The notes under the pieces are model-generated. The model was given only the letters and a program-made list of their open reading frames with translations. It searched no databases and was not told the DNA's origin. DNA of 64,000 nucleotides from Parapristionchus giblindavisi (lineage: Eukaryota; Nematoda; Chromadorea; Rhabditida; Diplogasteridae), in assembly GCA_943737045.1 (NCBI GenBank), contig CALSFV010000019.1:124001-188000 (forward strand). The letters are read 5' to 3'. The translations under genes were made by a program, and so were the position numbers. Positions 1 through 14,474 of this stretch are shown here, one piece after another (the first letter of the stretch is position 1; each line of letters opens with the position of its first letter).

Positions 1-3000
1 AATATTACAGACCGACATGAACTGAAGTGCGTCTCATTCAGAATTTTTTCCTCTTTCACATAGTATATCACTCGCTGAGTATCATTGACAATTTGACTTG
101 TAACGTGCTGTTTTGTACCTACTGAAAGATAAATTTACATATTGGCCGTACTGACCACTTTGAAATAGTTTATCTTATTCAGAATTTTTCGCTCTTTCAT
201 TTGGTATATGACACGATAGGATTCATTTTCATTTTCATATTTCTCAAGTTATCTTGATCATATCAGAGTAAAAGCTACTTTTGTACTTCGATCATTATAG
301 CAGCAGTAAAATATTACAGATCGACATGACCTGAAGTGCGTCTCATTCAGAATTTTTTCCTCTTTCACATAGTATATCACTCGCTGAGTATCATTGACAA
401 TTTGACTTGTAACGTGCTGTTTTGTACCAAAAACAGAGAGTACTGAAAGATAAATTTACATATTGGCCGTACTGACCACTTTGAAATAGTTTATCTTATT
501 CAGAATTTTTCGCTATTTCATTTGGTATATGACACGATAGGTTTCAATTTTCATTTCCATATTTCTCAAGTTATCTTGATCATATCAGAGTAAAAGCTAC
601 TTTTGTACTTCGATCATTATAGCAGCAGTAAAATATTACAGATCGACATGACCTGAAGTGCGTCTCATTCAGAATTTTTTCCTCTTTCACATAGTATATC
701 ACTCGCTGAGTATCATTGACAATTTGACTTGTAACGTGCTGTTTTGTACCAAAAACAGAGAGTACTGAAAGATAAATTTACATATTGGCCGTACTGACCA
801 CTTTGAAATAGTTTATCTTATTCAGAATTTTTCGCTCTTTCATTTGGTATATGACACGATAGGATTCATTTTCATTTTCATATTTCTCAAGTTATCTTGA
901 TCATATCAGAGTAAAAGCTACTTTTGTACTTCGATCATTATAGCAGCAGTAAAATATTACAGATCGACATGACCTGAAGTGCGTCTCATTCAGAATTTTT
1001 TCCTCTTTCACATAGTATATCACTCGCTGAGTATCATTGACAATTTGACTTGTAACGTGCTGTTTTGTACCAAAAACAGAGAGTACTGAAAGATAAATTT
1101 ACATATTGGCCGTACTGACCACTTTGAAATAGTTTATCTTATTCAGAATTTTTCGCTATTTCATTTGGTATATGACACGATAGGTTTCAATTTTCATTTC
1201 CATATTTCTCAAGTTATCTTGATCATATCAGAGTAAAAGCTACTTTTGTACTTCGATCATTATAGCAGCAGTAAAATATTACAGATCGACATGACCTGAA
1301 GTGTGTCTCATTCAGAATTTTTTCCTCTTTCACATAGTATATCACTCGCTGAGTATCATTGACAATTTGACTTGAAACATACTGTTTTGTACCAAAAACA
1401 GAGAGTACTGAAAGATAAATTTACATATTGGCCGTACTGACCACTTTGAAATAGTTTATCTTATTCAGAATTTTTCGCTCTTTCATTTGGTATATGACAC
1501 GATAGGATTCATTTTTCATTTTCATATTTCTCAAGTTATCTTGATCATATCAGAGTAAAGGCTACTTTTGTACTTCGATCATTATAGCAGCAGTAAAATA
1601 TTACAGACCGACATGAACTGAAGTGCGTCTCATTCAGAATTTTTTCCTCTTTCACATAGTATATCACTCGCTGAGTATCATTGACAATTTGACTTGAAAC
1701 ATACTGTTTTGTACCAAAAACAGAGAGTACTGAAAGATAAATTTACATATTGGCCGTACTGACCACTTTGAAATAGTTTATCTTATTCAGAATTTTTCGC
1801 TCTTTCATTTGGTATATGACACGATAGGATTCATTTTTCATTTTCATATTTCTCAAGTTATCTTGATCATATCAGAGTAAAGGCTACTTTTGTACTTCGA
1901 TCATTATAGCAGCAGTAAAATATTACAGACCGACATGAACTGAAGTGCGTCTCATTCAGAATTTTTTCCTCTTTCACATAGTATATCACTCGCTGAGTAT
2001 CATTGACAATTTGACTTGTAACGTGCTGTTTTGTACCTACTGAAAGATAAATTTACATATTGGCCGTACTGACCACTTTGAAATAGTTTATCTTATTCAG
2101 AATTTTTTGCTCTTTCATTTGGTATATGACACGATAGGATTCATTTTTCATTTTCATATTTCTCAAGTTATCTTGATCATATCAGAGTAAAGGCTACTTT
2201 TGTACTTCGATCATTATAGCAGCAGTAAAATATTACAGACCGACATGAACTGAAGTGCGTCTCATTCAGAATTTTTTCCTCTTTCACATAGTATATCACT
2301 CGCTGAGTATCATTGACAATTTGACTTGTAACGTGCTGTTTTGTACCAAAAACAGAGAGTACTGAAAGATAAATTTACATATTGGCCGTACTGACCACTT
2401 TGAAATAGTTTATCTTATTCAGAATTTTTCGCTATTTCATTTGGTATATGACACGATAGGTTTCAATTTTCATTTCCATATTTCTCAAGTTATCTTGATC
2501 ATATCAGAGTAAAAGCTACTTTCGTACTTCGATCATTATAGCAGCAGTAAAATATTACAGATCGACATGACCTGAAGTGCGTCTCATTCAGAATTTTTTC
2601 CTCTTTCACATAGTATATCACTCGCTGAGTATCATTGACAATTTGACTTGTAACGTGCTGTTTTGTACCAAAAACAGAGAGTACTGAAAGATAAATTTAC
2701 ATATTGGCCGTACTGACCACTTTGAAATAGTTTATCTTATTCAGAATTTTTCGCTCTTTCATTTGGTATATGACACGATAGGATTCATTTTCATTTTCAT
2801 ATTTCTCAAGTTATCTTGATCATATCAGAGTAAAAGCTACTTTTGTACTTCGATCATTATAGCAGCAGTAAAATATTACAGATCGACATGACCTGAAGTG
2901 CGTCTCATTCAGAATTTTTTCCTCTTTCACATAGTATATCACTCGCTGAGTATCATTGACAATTTGACTTGTAACGTGCTGTTTTGTACCAAAAACAGAG

Positions 3001-3512
3001 AGTACTGAAAGATAAATTTACATATTGGCCGTACTGACCACTTTGAAATAGTTTATCTTATTCAGAATTTTTCGCTATTTCATTTGGTATATGACACGAT
3101 AGGTTTCAATTTTCATTTCCATATTTCTCAAGTTATCTTGATCATATCAGAGTAAAAGCTACTTTTGTACTTCGATCATTATAGCAGCAGTAAAATATTA
3201 CAGATCGACATGACCTGAAGTGTGTCTCATTCAGAATTTTTTCCTCTTTCACATAGTATATCACTCGCTGAGTATCATTGACAATTTGACTTGAAACATA
3301 CTGTTTTGTACCAAAAACAGAGAGTACTGAAAGATAAATTTACATATTGGCCGTACTGACCACTTTGAAATAGTTTATCTTATTCAGAATTTTTCGCTCT
3401 TTCATTTGGTATATGACACGATAGGATTCATTTTTCATTTTCATATTTCTCAAGTTATCTTGATCATATCAGAGTAAAGGCTACTTTTGTACTTCGATCA
3501 TTATAGCAGCAG
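1..3512 (+). repeat. Six-monomer HOR, period about 1918 bp, with 12-bp-deleted monomers
   Basis: The deleted form CCTACTG, lacking the 12 bases AAAAACAGAGAG after GTACC, occurs at 118 and 2036, 1918 bp apart. In each block the following monomers alternate CGCTATTTC and CGCTCTTTC forms and then a GTGTG/CTTGAAAC form. The same deletion is found again at 14571, 16488, 19690, 20964 and 22881, so this subfamily has been copied to several places in the left arm. Confidence 0.75.
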
Positions 3513-3540
3513 TTAAATATTACAGATCGACATGAACTGA

Positions 3541-6500
3541 AGAGCGTCTCATTCAGAATTTTTTCCTCTTTCACATAGTATATCACTCGCTGAGTATCAT
3601 TGACAATTTGACTTGTAACGTGCTGTTTTGTACCAAAAACAGAGAGTACTGAAAGATAAATTTACATATTGGCCGTACTGACCACTTTGAAATAGTTTAT
3701 CTTATTCCGAATTTTTCGCTCTTTCATTTGGTATATGGCACGATAGGATTCATTTTCATTTTCATATTTCTCAAGTTATCTTGATCATATCAGAGTAAAG
3801 GCTACTTTTGTACTTCGATCATTATAGCAGCAGTTAAATATTACAGATCGACATGAACTGAAGTGCGTCTCATTCAGAATTTTTTCTTCTTTCACATAGT
3901 ATATCACTCGCTGAGTATCATTGACAATTTGACTTGTAACATACTGTTGTGTACCAAAAACAGAGAGTACTGAAAGATAAATTTACATATTGGCCGTACT
4001 GACCACTTTGAAATAGTTTATCTTGTTCAGAATTTTTCGCTCTTTCATTTGGTATATGGCACGATAGGTTTCATTTTTCATTTCCATATTTCTCAAGTTA
4101 TCTTGATCATATCAGAGTAAAAGCTACTTTTGTACTTCGATCATTATAGCTGCAGTAAAATATTACAGATCGACATGACCTGAAGTGTGTCTCATTCAGA
4201 ATTTTTTCCTCTTTCACATAGTATATCACTCGCTGAGTATCATTGACAATTTGACTTGAAACATACTGTTTTGTACCAAAAACAGAGAGTACTGAAAGAT
4301 AAATTTACATATTGGCCGTACTGACCACTTTGAAATAGTTTATCTTATTCAGTATTTTATGCTCTTTCATTTGGTATATGACACGATAGGATTCATTTTC
4401 ATTTTCATATTTCTCAAGTTATCTTGATCATATCAGAGTAAAGGATACTTTTGTACTTCGATCATTATAGCAGCAGTTAAATATTACAGATCGACATGAA
4501 CTGAAGTGCGTCTCATTCAGAATTTTTTCCTCTTTCACATAGTATATCACTCGCTGAGTATCATTGACAATTTGACATGTAACATACTGTTTTGTACCAA
4601 AAACAGAGAGTACTGAAAGATAAATTTACATATTGGCCGTACTGACCACTTTGAAATAGTTTATCTTATTCAGAATTTTTCGCTCTTTCATTTGGTATAT
4701 GGCACGATAGGTTTCATTTTTCATTTCCATATTTCTCAAGTTATCTTGATCATATCAGAGTAAAAGCTACTTTTGTACTTCGATCATTATAGCAGCAGTA
4801 AAATATTACAGATCGACATGAACTGAAGTGCGTCTCATTCAGAATTTTTTCCTCTTTCACATAGTATATCACTCGCTGAGTATCATTGACAATTTGACTT
4901 GTAACATACTGTTGTGTACCAAAAACAGAGAGTACTGAAAGATAAATTTACATATTGGCCGTACTGACCACTTTGAAATAGTTTATCTTGTTCAGAATTT
5001 TTCGCTCTTTCATTTGGTATATGGCACGATAGGTTTCATTTTTCATTTCCATATTTCTCAAGTTATCTTGATCATATCAGAGTAAAAGCTACTTTTGTAC
5101 TTCGATCATTATAGCTGCAGTAAAATATTACAGATCGACATGACCTGAAGTGTGTCTCATTCAGAATTTTTTCCTCTTTCACATAGTATATCACTCGCTG
5201 AGTATCATTGACAATTTGACTTGAAACATACTGTTTTGTACCAAAAACAGAGAGTACTGAAAGATAAATTTACATATTGGCCGTACTGACCACTTTGAAA
5301 TAGTTTATCTTATTCAGTATTTTTTGCTCTTTCATTTGGTATATGACACGATAGGATTCATTTTCATTTTCATATTTCTCAAGTTATCTTGATCATATCA
5401 GAGTAAAGGATACTTTTGTACTTCGATCATTATAGCAGCAGTTAAATATTACAGATCGACATGAACTGAAGTGCGTCTCATTCAGAATTTTTTCCTCTTT
5501 CACATAGTATATCACTCGCTGAGTATCATTGACAATTTGACATGTAACATACTGTTTTGTACCAGAAAACAGAGAGTACTGAAAGATAAATTTACATATT
5601 GGCCGTACTGACCACTTTGAAATAGTTTATCTTATTCAGAATTTTTCGCTCTTTCATTTGGTATATGGCACGATAGGTTTCATTTTTCATTTCCATATTT
5701 CTCAAGTTATCTTGATCATATCAGAGTAAAAGCTACTTTTGTACTTCGATCATTATAGCAGCAGTAAAATATTACAGATCGACATGACCTGAAGTGCGTC
5801 TCATTCAGAATTTTTTCCTCTTTCACATAGTATATCACTCGCTGAGTATCATTGACAATTTGACTTGTAACGTGCTGTTTTGTACCAAAAACAGAGAGTA
5901 CTGAAAGATAAATTTACATATTGGCCGTACTGACCACTTTGAAATAGTTTATCTTATTCAGAATTTTTCGCTATTTCATTTGGTATATGACACGATAGGT
6001 TTCAATTTTCATTTCCATATTTCTCAAGTTATCTTGATCATATCAGAGTAAAAGCTACTTTTGTACTTCGATCATTATAGCAGCAGTAAAATATTACAGA
6101 TCGACATGACCTGAAGTGTGTCTCATTCAGAATTTTTTCCTCTTTCACATAGTATATCACTCGCTGAGTATCATTGACAATTTGACTTGAAACATACTGT
6201 TTTGTACCAAAAACAGAGAGTACTGAAAGATAAATTTACATATTGGCCGTACTGACCACTTTGAAATAGTTTATCTTATTCAGAATTTTTCGCTCTTTCA
6301 TTTGGTATATGACACGATAGGATTCATTTTTCATTTTCATATTTCTCAAGTTATCTTGATCATATCAGAGTAAAGGCTACTTTTGTACTTCGATCATTAT
6401 AGCAGCAGTTAAATATTACAGATCGACATGAACTGAAGAGCGTCTCATTCAGAATTTTTTCCTCTTTCACATAGTATATCACTCGCTGAGTATCATTGAC

Positions 6501-9500
6501 AATTTGACTTGTAACGTGCTGTTTTGTACCAAAAACAGAGAGTACTGAAAGATAAATTTACATATTGGCCGTACTGACCACTTTGAAATAGTTTATCTTA
6601 TTCCGAATTTTTCGCTCTTTCATTTGGTATATGGCACGATAGGATTCATTTTCATTTTCATATTTCTCAAGTTATCTTGATCATATCAGAGTAAAGGCTA
6701 CTTTTGTACTTCGATCATTATAGCAGCAGTTAAATATTACAGATCGACATGAACTGAAGTGCGTCTCATTCAGAATTTTTTCTTCTTTCACATAGTATAT
6801 CACTCGCTGAGTATCATTGACAATTTGACTTGTAACATACTGTTGTGTACCAAAAACAGAGAGTACTGAAAGATAAATTTACATATTGGCCGTACTGACC
6901 ACTTTGAAATAGTTTATCTTGTTCAGAATTTTTCGCTCTTTCATTTGGTATATGGCACGATAGGTTTCATTTTTCATTTCCATATTTCTCAAGTTATCTT
7001 GATCATATCAGAGTAAAAGCTACTTTTGTACTTCGATCATTATAGCTGCAGTAAAATATTACAGATCGACATGACCTGAAGTGTGTCTCATTCAGAATTT
7101 TTTCCTCTTTCACATAGTATATCACTCGCTGAGTATCATTGACAATTTGACTTGAAACATACTGTTTTGTACCAAAAACAGAGAGTACTGAAAGATAAAT
7201 TTACATATTGGCCGTACTGACCACTTTGAAATAGTTTATCTTATTCAGTATTTTTTGCTCTTTCATTTGGTATATGACACGATAGGATTCATTTTCATTT
7301 TCATATTTCTCAAGTTATCTTGATCATATCAGAGTAAAGGATACTTTTGTACTTCGATCATTATAGCAGCAGTTAAATATTACAGATCGACATGAACTGA
7401 AGTGCGTCTCATTCAGAATTTTTTCCTCTTTCACATAGTATATCACTCGCTGAGTATCATTGACAATTTGACATGTAACATACTGTTTTGTACCAAAAAC
7501 AGAGAGTACTGAAAGATAAATTTACATATTGGCCGTACTGACCACTTTGAAATAGTTTATCTTATTCAGAATTTTTCGCTCTTTCATTTGGTATATGGCA
7601 CGATAGGTTTCATTTTTCATTTCCATATTTCTCAAGTTATCTTGATCATATCAGAGTAAAAGCTACTTTTGTACTTCGATCATTATAGCAGCAGTAAAAT
7701 ATTACAGATCGACATGAACTGAAGTGCGTCTCATTCAGAATTTTTTCCTCTTTCACATAGTATATCACTCGCTGAGTATCATTGACAATTTGACTTGTAA
7801 CATACTGTTGTGTACCAAAAACAGAGAGTACTGAAAGATAAATTTACATATTGGCCGTACTGACCACTTTGAAATAGTTTATCTTGTTCAGAATTTTTCG
7901 CTCTTTCATTTGGTATATGGCACGATAGGTTTCATTTTTCATTTCCATATTTCTCAAGTTATCTTGATCATATCAGAGTAAAAGCTACTTTTGTACTTCG
8001 ATCATTATAGCTGCAGTAAAATATTACAGATCGACATGACCTGAAGTGTGTCTCATTCAGAATTTTTTCCTCTTTCACATAGTATATCACTCGCTGAGTA
8101 TCATTGACAATTTGACTTGAAACATACTGTTTTGTACCAAAAACAGAGAGTACTGAAAGATAAATTTACATATTGGCCGTACTGACCACTTTGAAATAGT
8201 TTATCTTATTCAGTATTTTTTGCTCTTTCATTTGGTATATGACACGATAGGATTCATTTTCATTTTCATATTTCTCAAGTTATCTTGATCATATCAGAGT
8301 AAAGGATACTTTTGTACTTCGATCATTATAGCAGCAGTTAAATATTACAGATCGACATGAACTGAAGTGCGTCTCATTCAGAATTTTTTCCTCTTTCACA
8401 TAGTATATCACTCGCTGAGTATCATTGACAATTTGACATGTAACATACTGTTTTGTACCAGAAAACAGAGAGTACTGAAAGATAAATTTACATATTGGCC
8501 GTACTGACCACTTTGAAATAGTTTATCTTATTCAGAATTTTTCGCTCTTTCATTTGGTATATGGCACGATAGGTTTCATTTTTCATTTCCATATTTCTCA
8601 AGTTATCTTGATCATATCAGAGTAAAAGCTACTTTTGTACTTCGATCATTATAGCAGCAGTAAAATATTACAGATCGACATGACCTGAAGTGTCTCTCAT
8701 TCAGAATTTTTTCCTCTTTCACATAGTATATCACTCGCTGAGTATCATTGACAATTTGACTTGAAACATACTGTTTTGTACCAAAAACAGAGAGTACTGA
8801 AAGATAAATTTACATATTGGCCGTGCTGACCACTTTGAAATAGTTTATCTTATTCAGAATTTTTCGCTCTTTCATTTGGTATATGACACGATAGGTTTCA
8901 ATTTTCATTTCCATATTTCTCAAGTTATCTTGATCATATCAGAGTAAAAGCTACTTTTGTACTTCGATCATTATAGCAGCAGTAAAATATTACAGATCGA
9001 CATGACCTGAAGTGTGTCTCATTCAGAATTTTTTCCTCTTTCACATAGTATATCACTCGCTGAGTATCATTGACAATTTGACTTGAAACATACTGTTTTG
9101 TACCAAAAACAGAGAGTACTGAAAGATAAATTTACATATTGGCCGTACTGACCACTTTGAAATAGTTTATCTTATTCAGAATTTTTCGCTCTTTCATTTG
9201 GTATATGACACGATAGGATTCATTTTTCATTTTCATATTTCTCAAGTTATCTTGATCATATCAGAGTAAAGGCTACTTTTGTACTTCGATCATTATAGCA
9301 GCAGTTAAATATTACAGATCGACATGAACTGAAGAGCGTCTCATTCAGAATTTTTTCCTCTTTCACATAGTATATCACTCGCTGAGTATCATTGACAATT
9401 TGACTTGTAACGTGCTGTTTTGTACCAAAAACAGAGAGTACTGAAAGATAAATTTACATATTGGCCGTACTGACCACTTTGAAATAGTTTATCTTATTCC

Positions 9501-12225
9501 GAATTTTTCGCTCTTTCATTTGGTATATGGCACGATAGGATTCATTTTCATTTTCATATTTCTCAAGTTATCTTGATCATATCAGAGTAAAGGCTACTTT
9601 TGTACTTCGATCATTATAGCAGCAGTTAAATATTACAGATCGACATGAACTGAAGTGCGTCTCATTCAGAATTTTTTCCTCTTTCACATAGTATATCACT
9701 CGCTGAGTATCATTGACAATTTGACTTGTAACATACTGTTGTGTACCAAAAACAGAGTACTGAAAGATAAATTTACATATTGGCCGTACTGACCACTTTG
9801 AAATAGTTTATCTTGTTCAGAATTTTTCGCTCTTTCATTTGGTATATGGCACGATAGGTTTCATTTTTCATTTCCATATTTCTCAAGTTATCTTGATCAT
9901 ATCAGAGTAAAAGCTACTTTTGTACTTCGATCATTATAGCTGCAGTAAAATATTACAGATCGACATGACCTGAAGTGTGTCTCATTCAGAATTTTTTCCT
10001 CTTTCACATAGTATATCACTCGCTGAGTATCATTGACAATTTGACTTGAAACATACTGTTTTGTACCAAAAACAGAGAGTACTGAAAGATAAATTTACAT
10101 ATTGGCCGTACTGACCACTTTGAAATAGTTTATCTTATTCAGTATTTTTTGCTCTTTCATTTGGTATATGACACGATAGGATTCATTTTCATTTTCATAT
10201 TTCTCAAGTTATCTTGATCATATCAGAGTAAAGGATACTTTTGTACTTCGATCATTATAGCAGCAGTTAAATATTACAGATCGACATGAACTGAAGTGCG
10301 TCTCATTCAGAATTTTTTCCTCTTTCACATAGTATATCACTCGCTGAGTATCATTGACAATTTGACATGTAACATACTGTTTTGTACCAAAAACAGAGAG
10401 TACTGAAAGATAAATTTACATATTGGCCGTACTGACCACTTTGAAATAGTTTATCTTATTCAGAATTTTTCGCTCTTTCATTTGGTATATGGCACGATAG
10501 GTTTCATTTTTCATTTCCATATTTCTCAAGTTATCTTGATCATATCAGAGTAAAAGCTACTTTTGTACTTCGATCATTATAGCAGCAGTAAAATATTACA
10601 GATCGACATGAACTGAAGTGCGTCTCATTCAGAATTTTTTCCTCTTTCACATAGTATATCACTCGCTGAGTATCATTGACAATTTGACTTGTAACATACT
10701 GTTGTGTACCAAAAACAGAGAGTACTGAAAGATAAATTTACATATTGGCCGTACTGACCACTTTGAAATAGTTTATCTTGTTCAGAATTTTTCGCTCTTT
10801 CATTTGGTATATGGCACGATAGGTTTCATTTTTCATTTCCATATTTCTCAAGATATCTTGATCATATCAGAGTAAAAGCTACTTTTGTACTTCGATCATT
10901 ATAGCTGCAGTAAAATATTACAGATCGACATGACCTGAAGTGTGTCTCATTCAGAATTTTTTCCTCTTTCACATAGTATATCACTCGCTGAGTATCATTG
11001 ACAATTTGACTTGAAACATACTGTTTTGTACCAAAAACAGAGAGTACTGAAAGATAAATTTACATATTGGCCGTACTGACCACTTTGAAATAGTTTATCT
11101 TATTCAGTATTTTTTGCTCTTTCATTTGGTATATGACACGATAGGATTCATTTTCATTTTCATATTTCTCAAGTTATCTTGATCATATCAGAGTAAAGGA
11201 TACTTTTGTACTTCGATCATTATAGCAGCAGTTAAATATTACAGATCGACATGAACTGAAGTGCGTCTCATTCAGAATTTTTTCCTCTTTCACATAGTAT
11301 ATCACTCGCTGAGTATCATTGACAATTTGACATGTAACATACTGTTTTGTACCAAAAACAGAGAGTACTGAAAGATAAATTTACATATTGGCCGTACTGA
11401 CCACTTTGAAATAGTTTATCTTATTCAGAATTTTTCGCTCTTTCATTTGGTATATGGCACGATAGGTTTCATTTTTCATTTCCATATTTCTCAAGTTATC
11501 TTGATCATATCAGAGTAAAAGCTACTTTTGTACTTCGATCATTATAGCAGCAGTAAAATATTACAGATCGACATGACCTGAAGTGTCTCTCATTCAGAAT
11601 TTTTTCCTCTTTCACATAGTATATCACTCGCTGAGTATCATTGACAATTTGACTTGAAACATACTGTTTTGTACCAAAAACAGAGAGTACTGAAAGATAA
11701 ATTTACATATTGGCCGTGCTGACCACTTTGAAATAGTTTATCTTATTCAGAATTTTTCGCTCTTTCATTTGGTATATGACACGATAGGATTCATTTTTCA
11801 TTTTCATATTTCTCAAGTTATCTTGATCATATCAGAGTAAAGGCTACTTTTGTACTTCGATCATTATAGCAGCAGTTAAATATTACAGATCGACATGAAC
11901 TGAAGTGCGTCTCATTCAGAATTTTTTCCTCTTTCACATAGTATATCACTCGCTGAGTATCATTGACAATTTGACTTGTAACGTTCTGTTTTGTACCAAA
12001 AACAGAAAGTACTGAAAGATAAATTTACATATTGGCCGTACTGACCACTTTGAAATAGTTTATCTTATTCAGAATTTTTCGCTCTTTCATTTGGTATATG
12101 ACACGATAGGATTCATTTTTCATTTTCATATTTCTCAAGTTATCTTGATCATATCAGTGTAAAAGCTACTTTTGTACTTCGATCATTATAGCAGCAGTTA
12201 AATATTACAGATCGACATGAACTGA
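3541..12225 (+). repeat. Nine-monomer HOR, period 2896 bp, three tandem copies
   Basis: The variant AGAGCGTCTC occurs at 3541, 6437 and 9333, giving two successive spacings of exactly 2896 bp. Within each unit the monomer order repeats. First is an AGAGCG/TTCCG form. Then a CATACTGTTGTG/TTGTTCAG/CTGCAG form, a GTGTG/TTCAGTATTTT/AAGGATAC form and a CATGTAAC form follow, and these three types run through a second time. Two spacer monomers close the unit. The third copy is 2-3 bp shorter, with a GA deletion near 9755 and a missing base in the CCAGAAAACAG allele. The eighth monomer differs among copies: CTATTTC at 5.8 kb, but GTCTCTC with CCGTGCTGAC at 8.7 and 11.6 kb. Confidence 0.85.
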
Positions 12226-13516
12226 AGAGCGTCTCATTCAGAATTTTTTCCTCTTTCACATAGTATATCACTCGCTGAGTATCATTGACAATTTGACTTG
12301 TAACATACTGTTGTGTACCAAAAACAGAGAGTACTGAAAGATAAATTTACATATTGGCCGTACTGACCACTTTGAAATAGTTTATCTTATTCAGAAATTT
12401 TCGCTCTTTCATTTGGTATATGACACGATAGGATTCATTTTTCATTTTCATATTTCTCAAGTTATCTTGATCATATCAGAGTAAAAGCTACTTTTGTACT
12501 TCGATCATTATAGCAGCAGTTAAATATTACAGATCGACATGAACTGAAGTTCGTCTCATTCAGAATTTTTTCCTCTTTCACATAGTATATCACTCGCTGA
12601 GTATCATTGACAATTTGACTTGTAACGTGCTGTTTTGTACCAAAAACAGAGAGTACTGAAAGATAAATTTACATATTGGCCGTACTGACCACTTTGAAAT
12701 AGTTTATCTTATTCAGAATTTTTCGCTCTTTCATTTGGTATATGGCACGATAGGTTTCATTTTTCATTTCCATATTTCTCAAGTTATCTTGATCATATCA
12801 GAGTAAAAGCTACTTTTGTACTTCGATCATTATAGCAGCAGTAAAATATTACAGATCGACATGACCTGAAGTGTCTCTCATTCAGAATTTTTTCCTCTTT
12901 CACATAGTATATCACTCGCTGAGTATCATTGACAATTTGACTTGTAACGTGCTGTTTTGTACCAAAAACAGAGAGTACTGAAAGATAAATTTACATATTG
13001 GCCGTACTGACCACTTTGAAATAGTTTATCTTATTCAGAATTTTTCGCTCTTTCATTTGGTATATGGCACGATAGGTTTCATTTTTCATTTCCATATTTC
13101 TCAAGTTATCTTGATCATATCAGAGTAAAAGCTACTTTTGTACTTCGATCATTATAGCAGCAGTAAAATATTACAGATCGACATGACCTGAAGTGTCTCT
13201 CATTCAGAATTTTTTCCTCTTTCACATAGTATATCACTCGCTGAGTATCATTGACAATTTGACTTGAAACATACTGTTTTGTACCAAAAACAGAGAGTAC
13301 TGAAAGATAAATTTACATATTGGCCGTACTGACCACTTTGAAATAGTTTATCTTATTCAGAATTTTTCGCTCTTTCATTTGGTATATGACACGATAGGAT
13401 TCATTTTTCATTTTCATATTTCTCAAGTTATCTTGATCATATCAGAGTAAAGGCTACTTTTGTACTTCGATCATTATAGCAGCAGTTAAATATTACAGAT
13501 CGACATGAACTGAAGT
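11250..13516 (+). repeat. Segmental copy shared with 27915-30181 (offset 16665 bp)
   Basis: Diagnostic variants recur at exactly 16665 bp. AGTGTCTCTC is at 11582 and 28247, AGAGCG at 12226 and 28891, AGTTCG at 12548 and 29213, and AGTGTCTCTC again at 13192 and 29857. The ACGTTCTG plus CAGAAAG monomer lies between them in both places. Similarity at the level of variant order ends near 13516/30181, where one copy continues with GTGCG and the other with AGAGCG. The start, near 11250, is estimated from the shared CATGTAAC monomer. Confidence 0.7.
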
Positions 13517-14474
13517 GCGTCTCATACAGAATTTTTTCCTCTTTCACATAGTATATCACTCGCTGAGTATCATTGACAATTTGACTTGTAACGTGCTGTT
13601 TTGTACCAAAAACAGAGAGTACTGAAAGATAAATTTACATATTGGCCGTACTGACCACTTTGAAATAGTTTATCTTATTCAGAATTTTTCGCTCTTTCAT
13701 TTGGTATATGGCACTATAGGTTTCATTTTTCATTTCCATATTTCTCAAGTTATCTTGATCATATCAGAGTAAAAGCTACTTTTGTACTTCGATCATTATA
13801 GCAGCAGTAAAATATTACAGATCGACATGACCTGAAGTGTGTCTCATTCAGAATTTTTTCCTCTTTCACATAGTATATCACTCGCTGAGTATCATTGACA
13901 ATTTGACTTGAAACATACTGTTTTGTACCAAAAACAGAGAGTACTGAAAGATAAATTTACATATTGGCCGTACTGACCACTTTGAAATAGTTTATCTTAT
14001 TCAGAATTTTTCGCTCTTTCATTTGGTATATGACACGATAGGATTCATTTTTCATTTTCATATTTCTCAAGTTATCTTGCTCATATCAGAGTAAAGGCTA
14101 CTTTTGTACTTCGATCATTATAGCAGCAGTTAAATATTACAGATCGACATGAACTGAAGAGCGTCTCATTCAGAATTTTTTCCTCTTTCACATAGTATAT
14201 CACTCGCTGAGTATCATTGACAATTTGACTTGTAACGTGCTGTTTTGTACCAAAAACAGAGAGTACTGAAAGATAAATTTACATATTGGCTGTACTGACC
14301 ACTTTGAAATAGTTTATCTTATTCAGAATTTTTCGCTCTTTCATTTGGTATATGACACGATAGGATTCATTTTCATTTTCATATTTCTCAAGTTATCTTG
14401 ATCATATCAGAGTAAAAGCTACTTTTGTACTTCGATCATTATAGCAGCAGTAAAATATTACAGATCGACATGAC

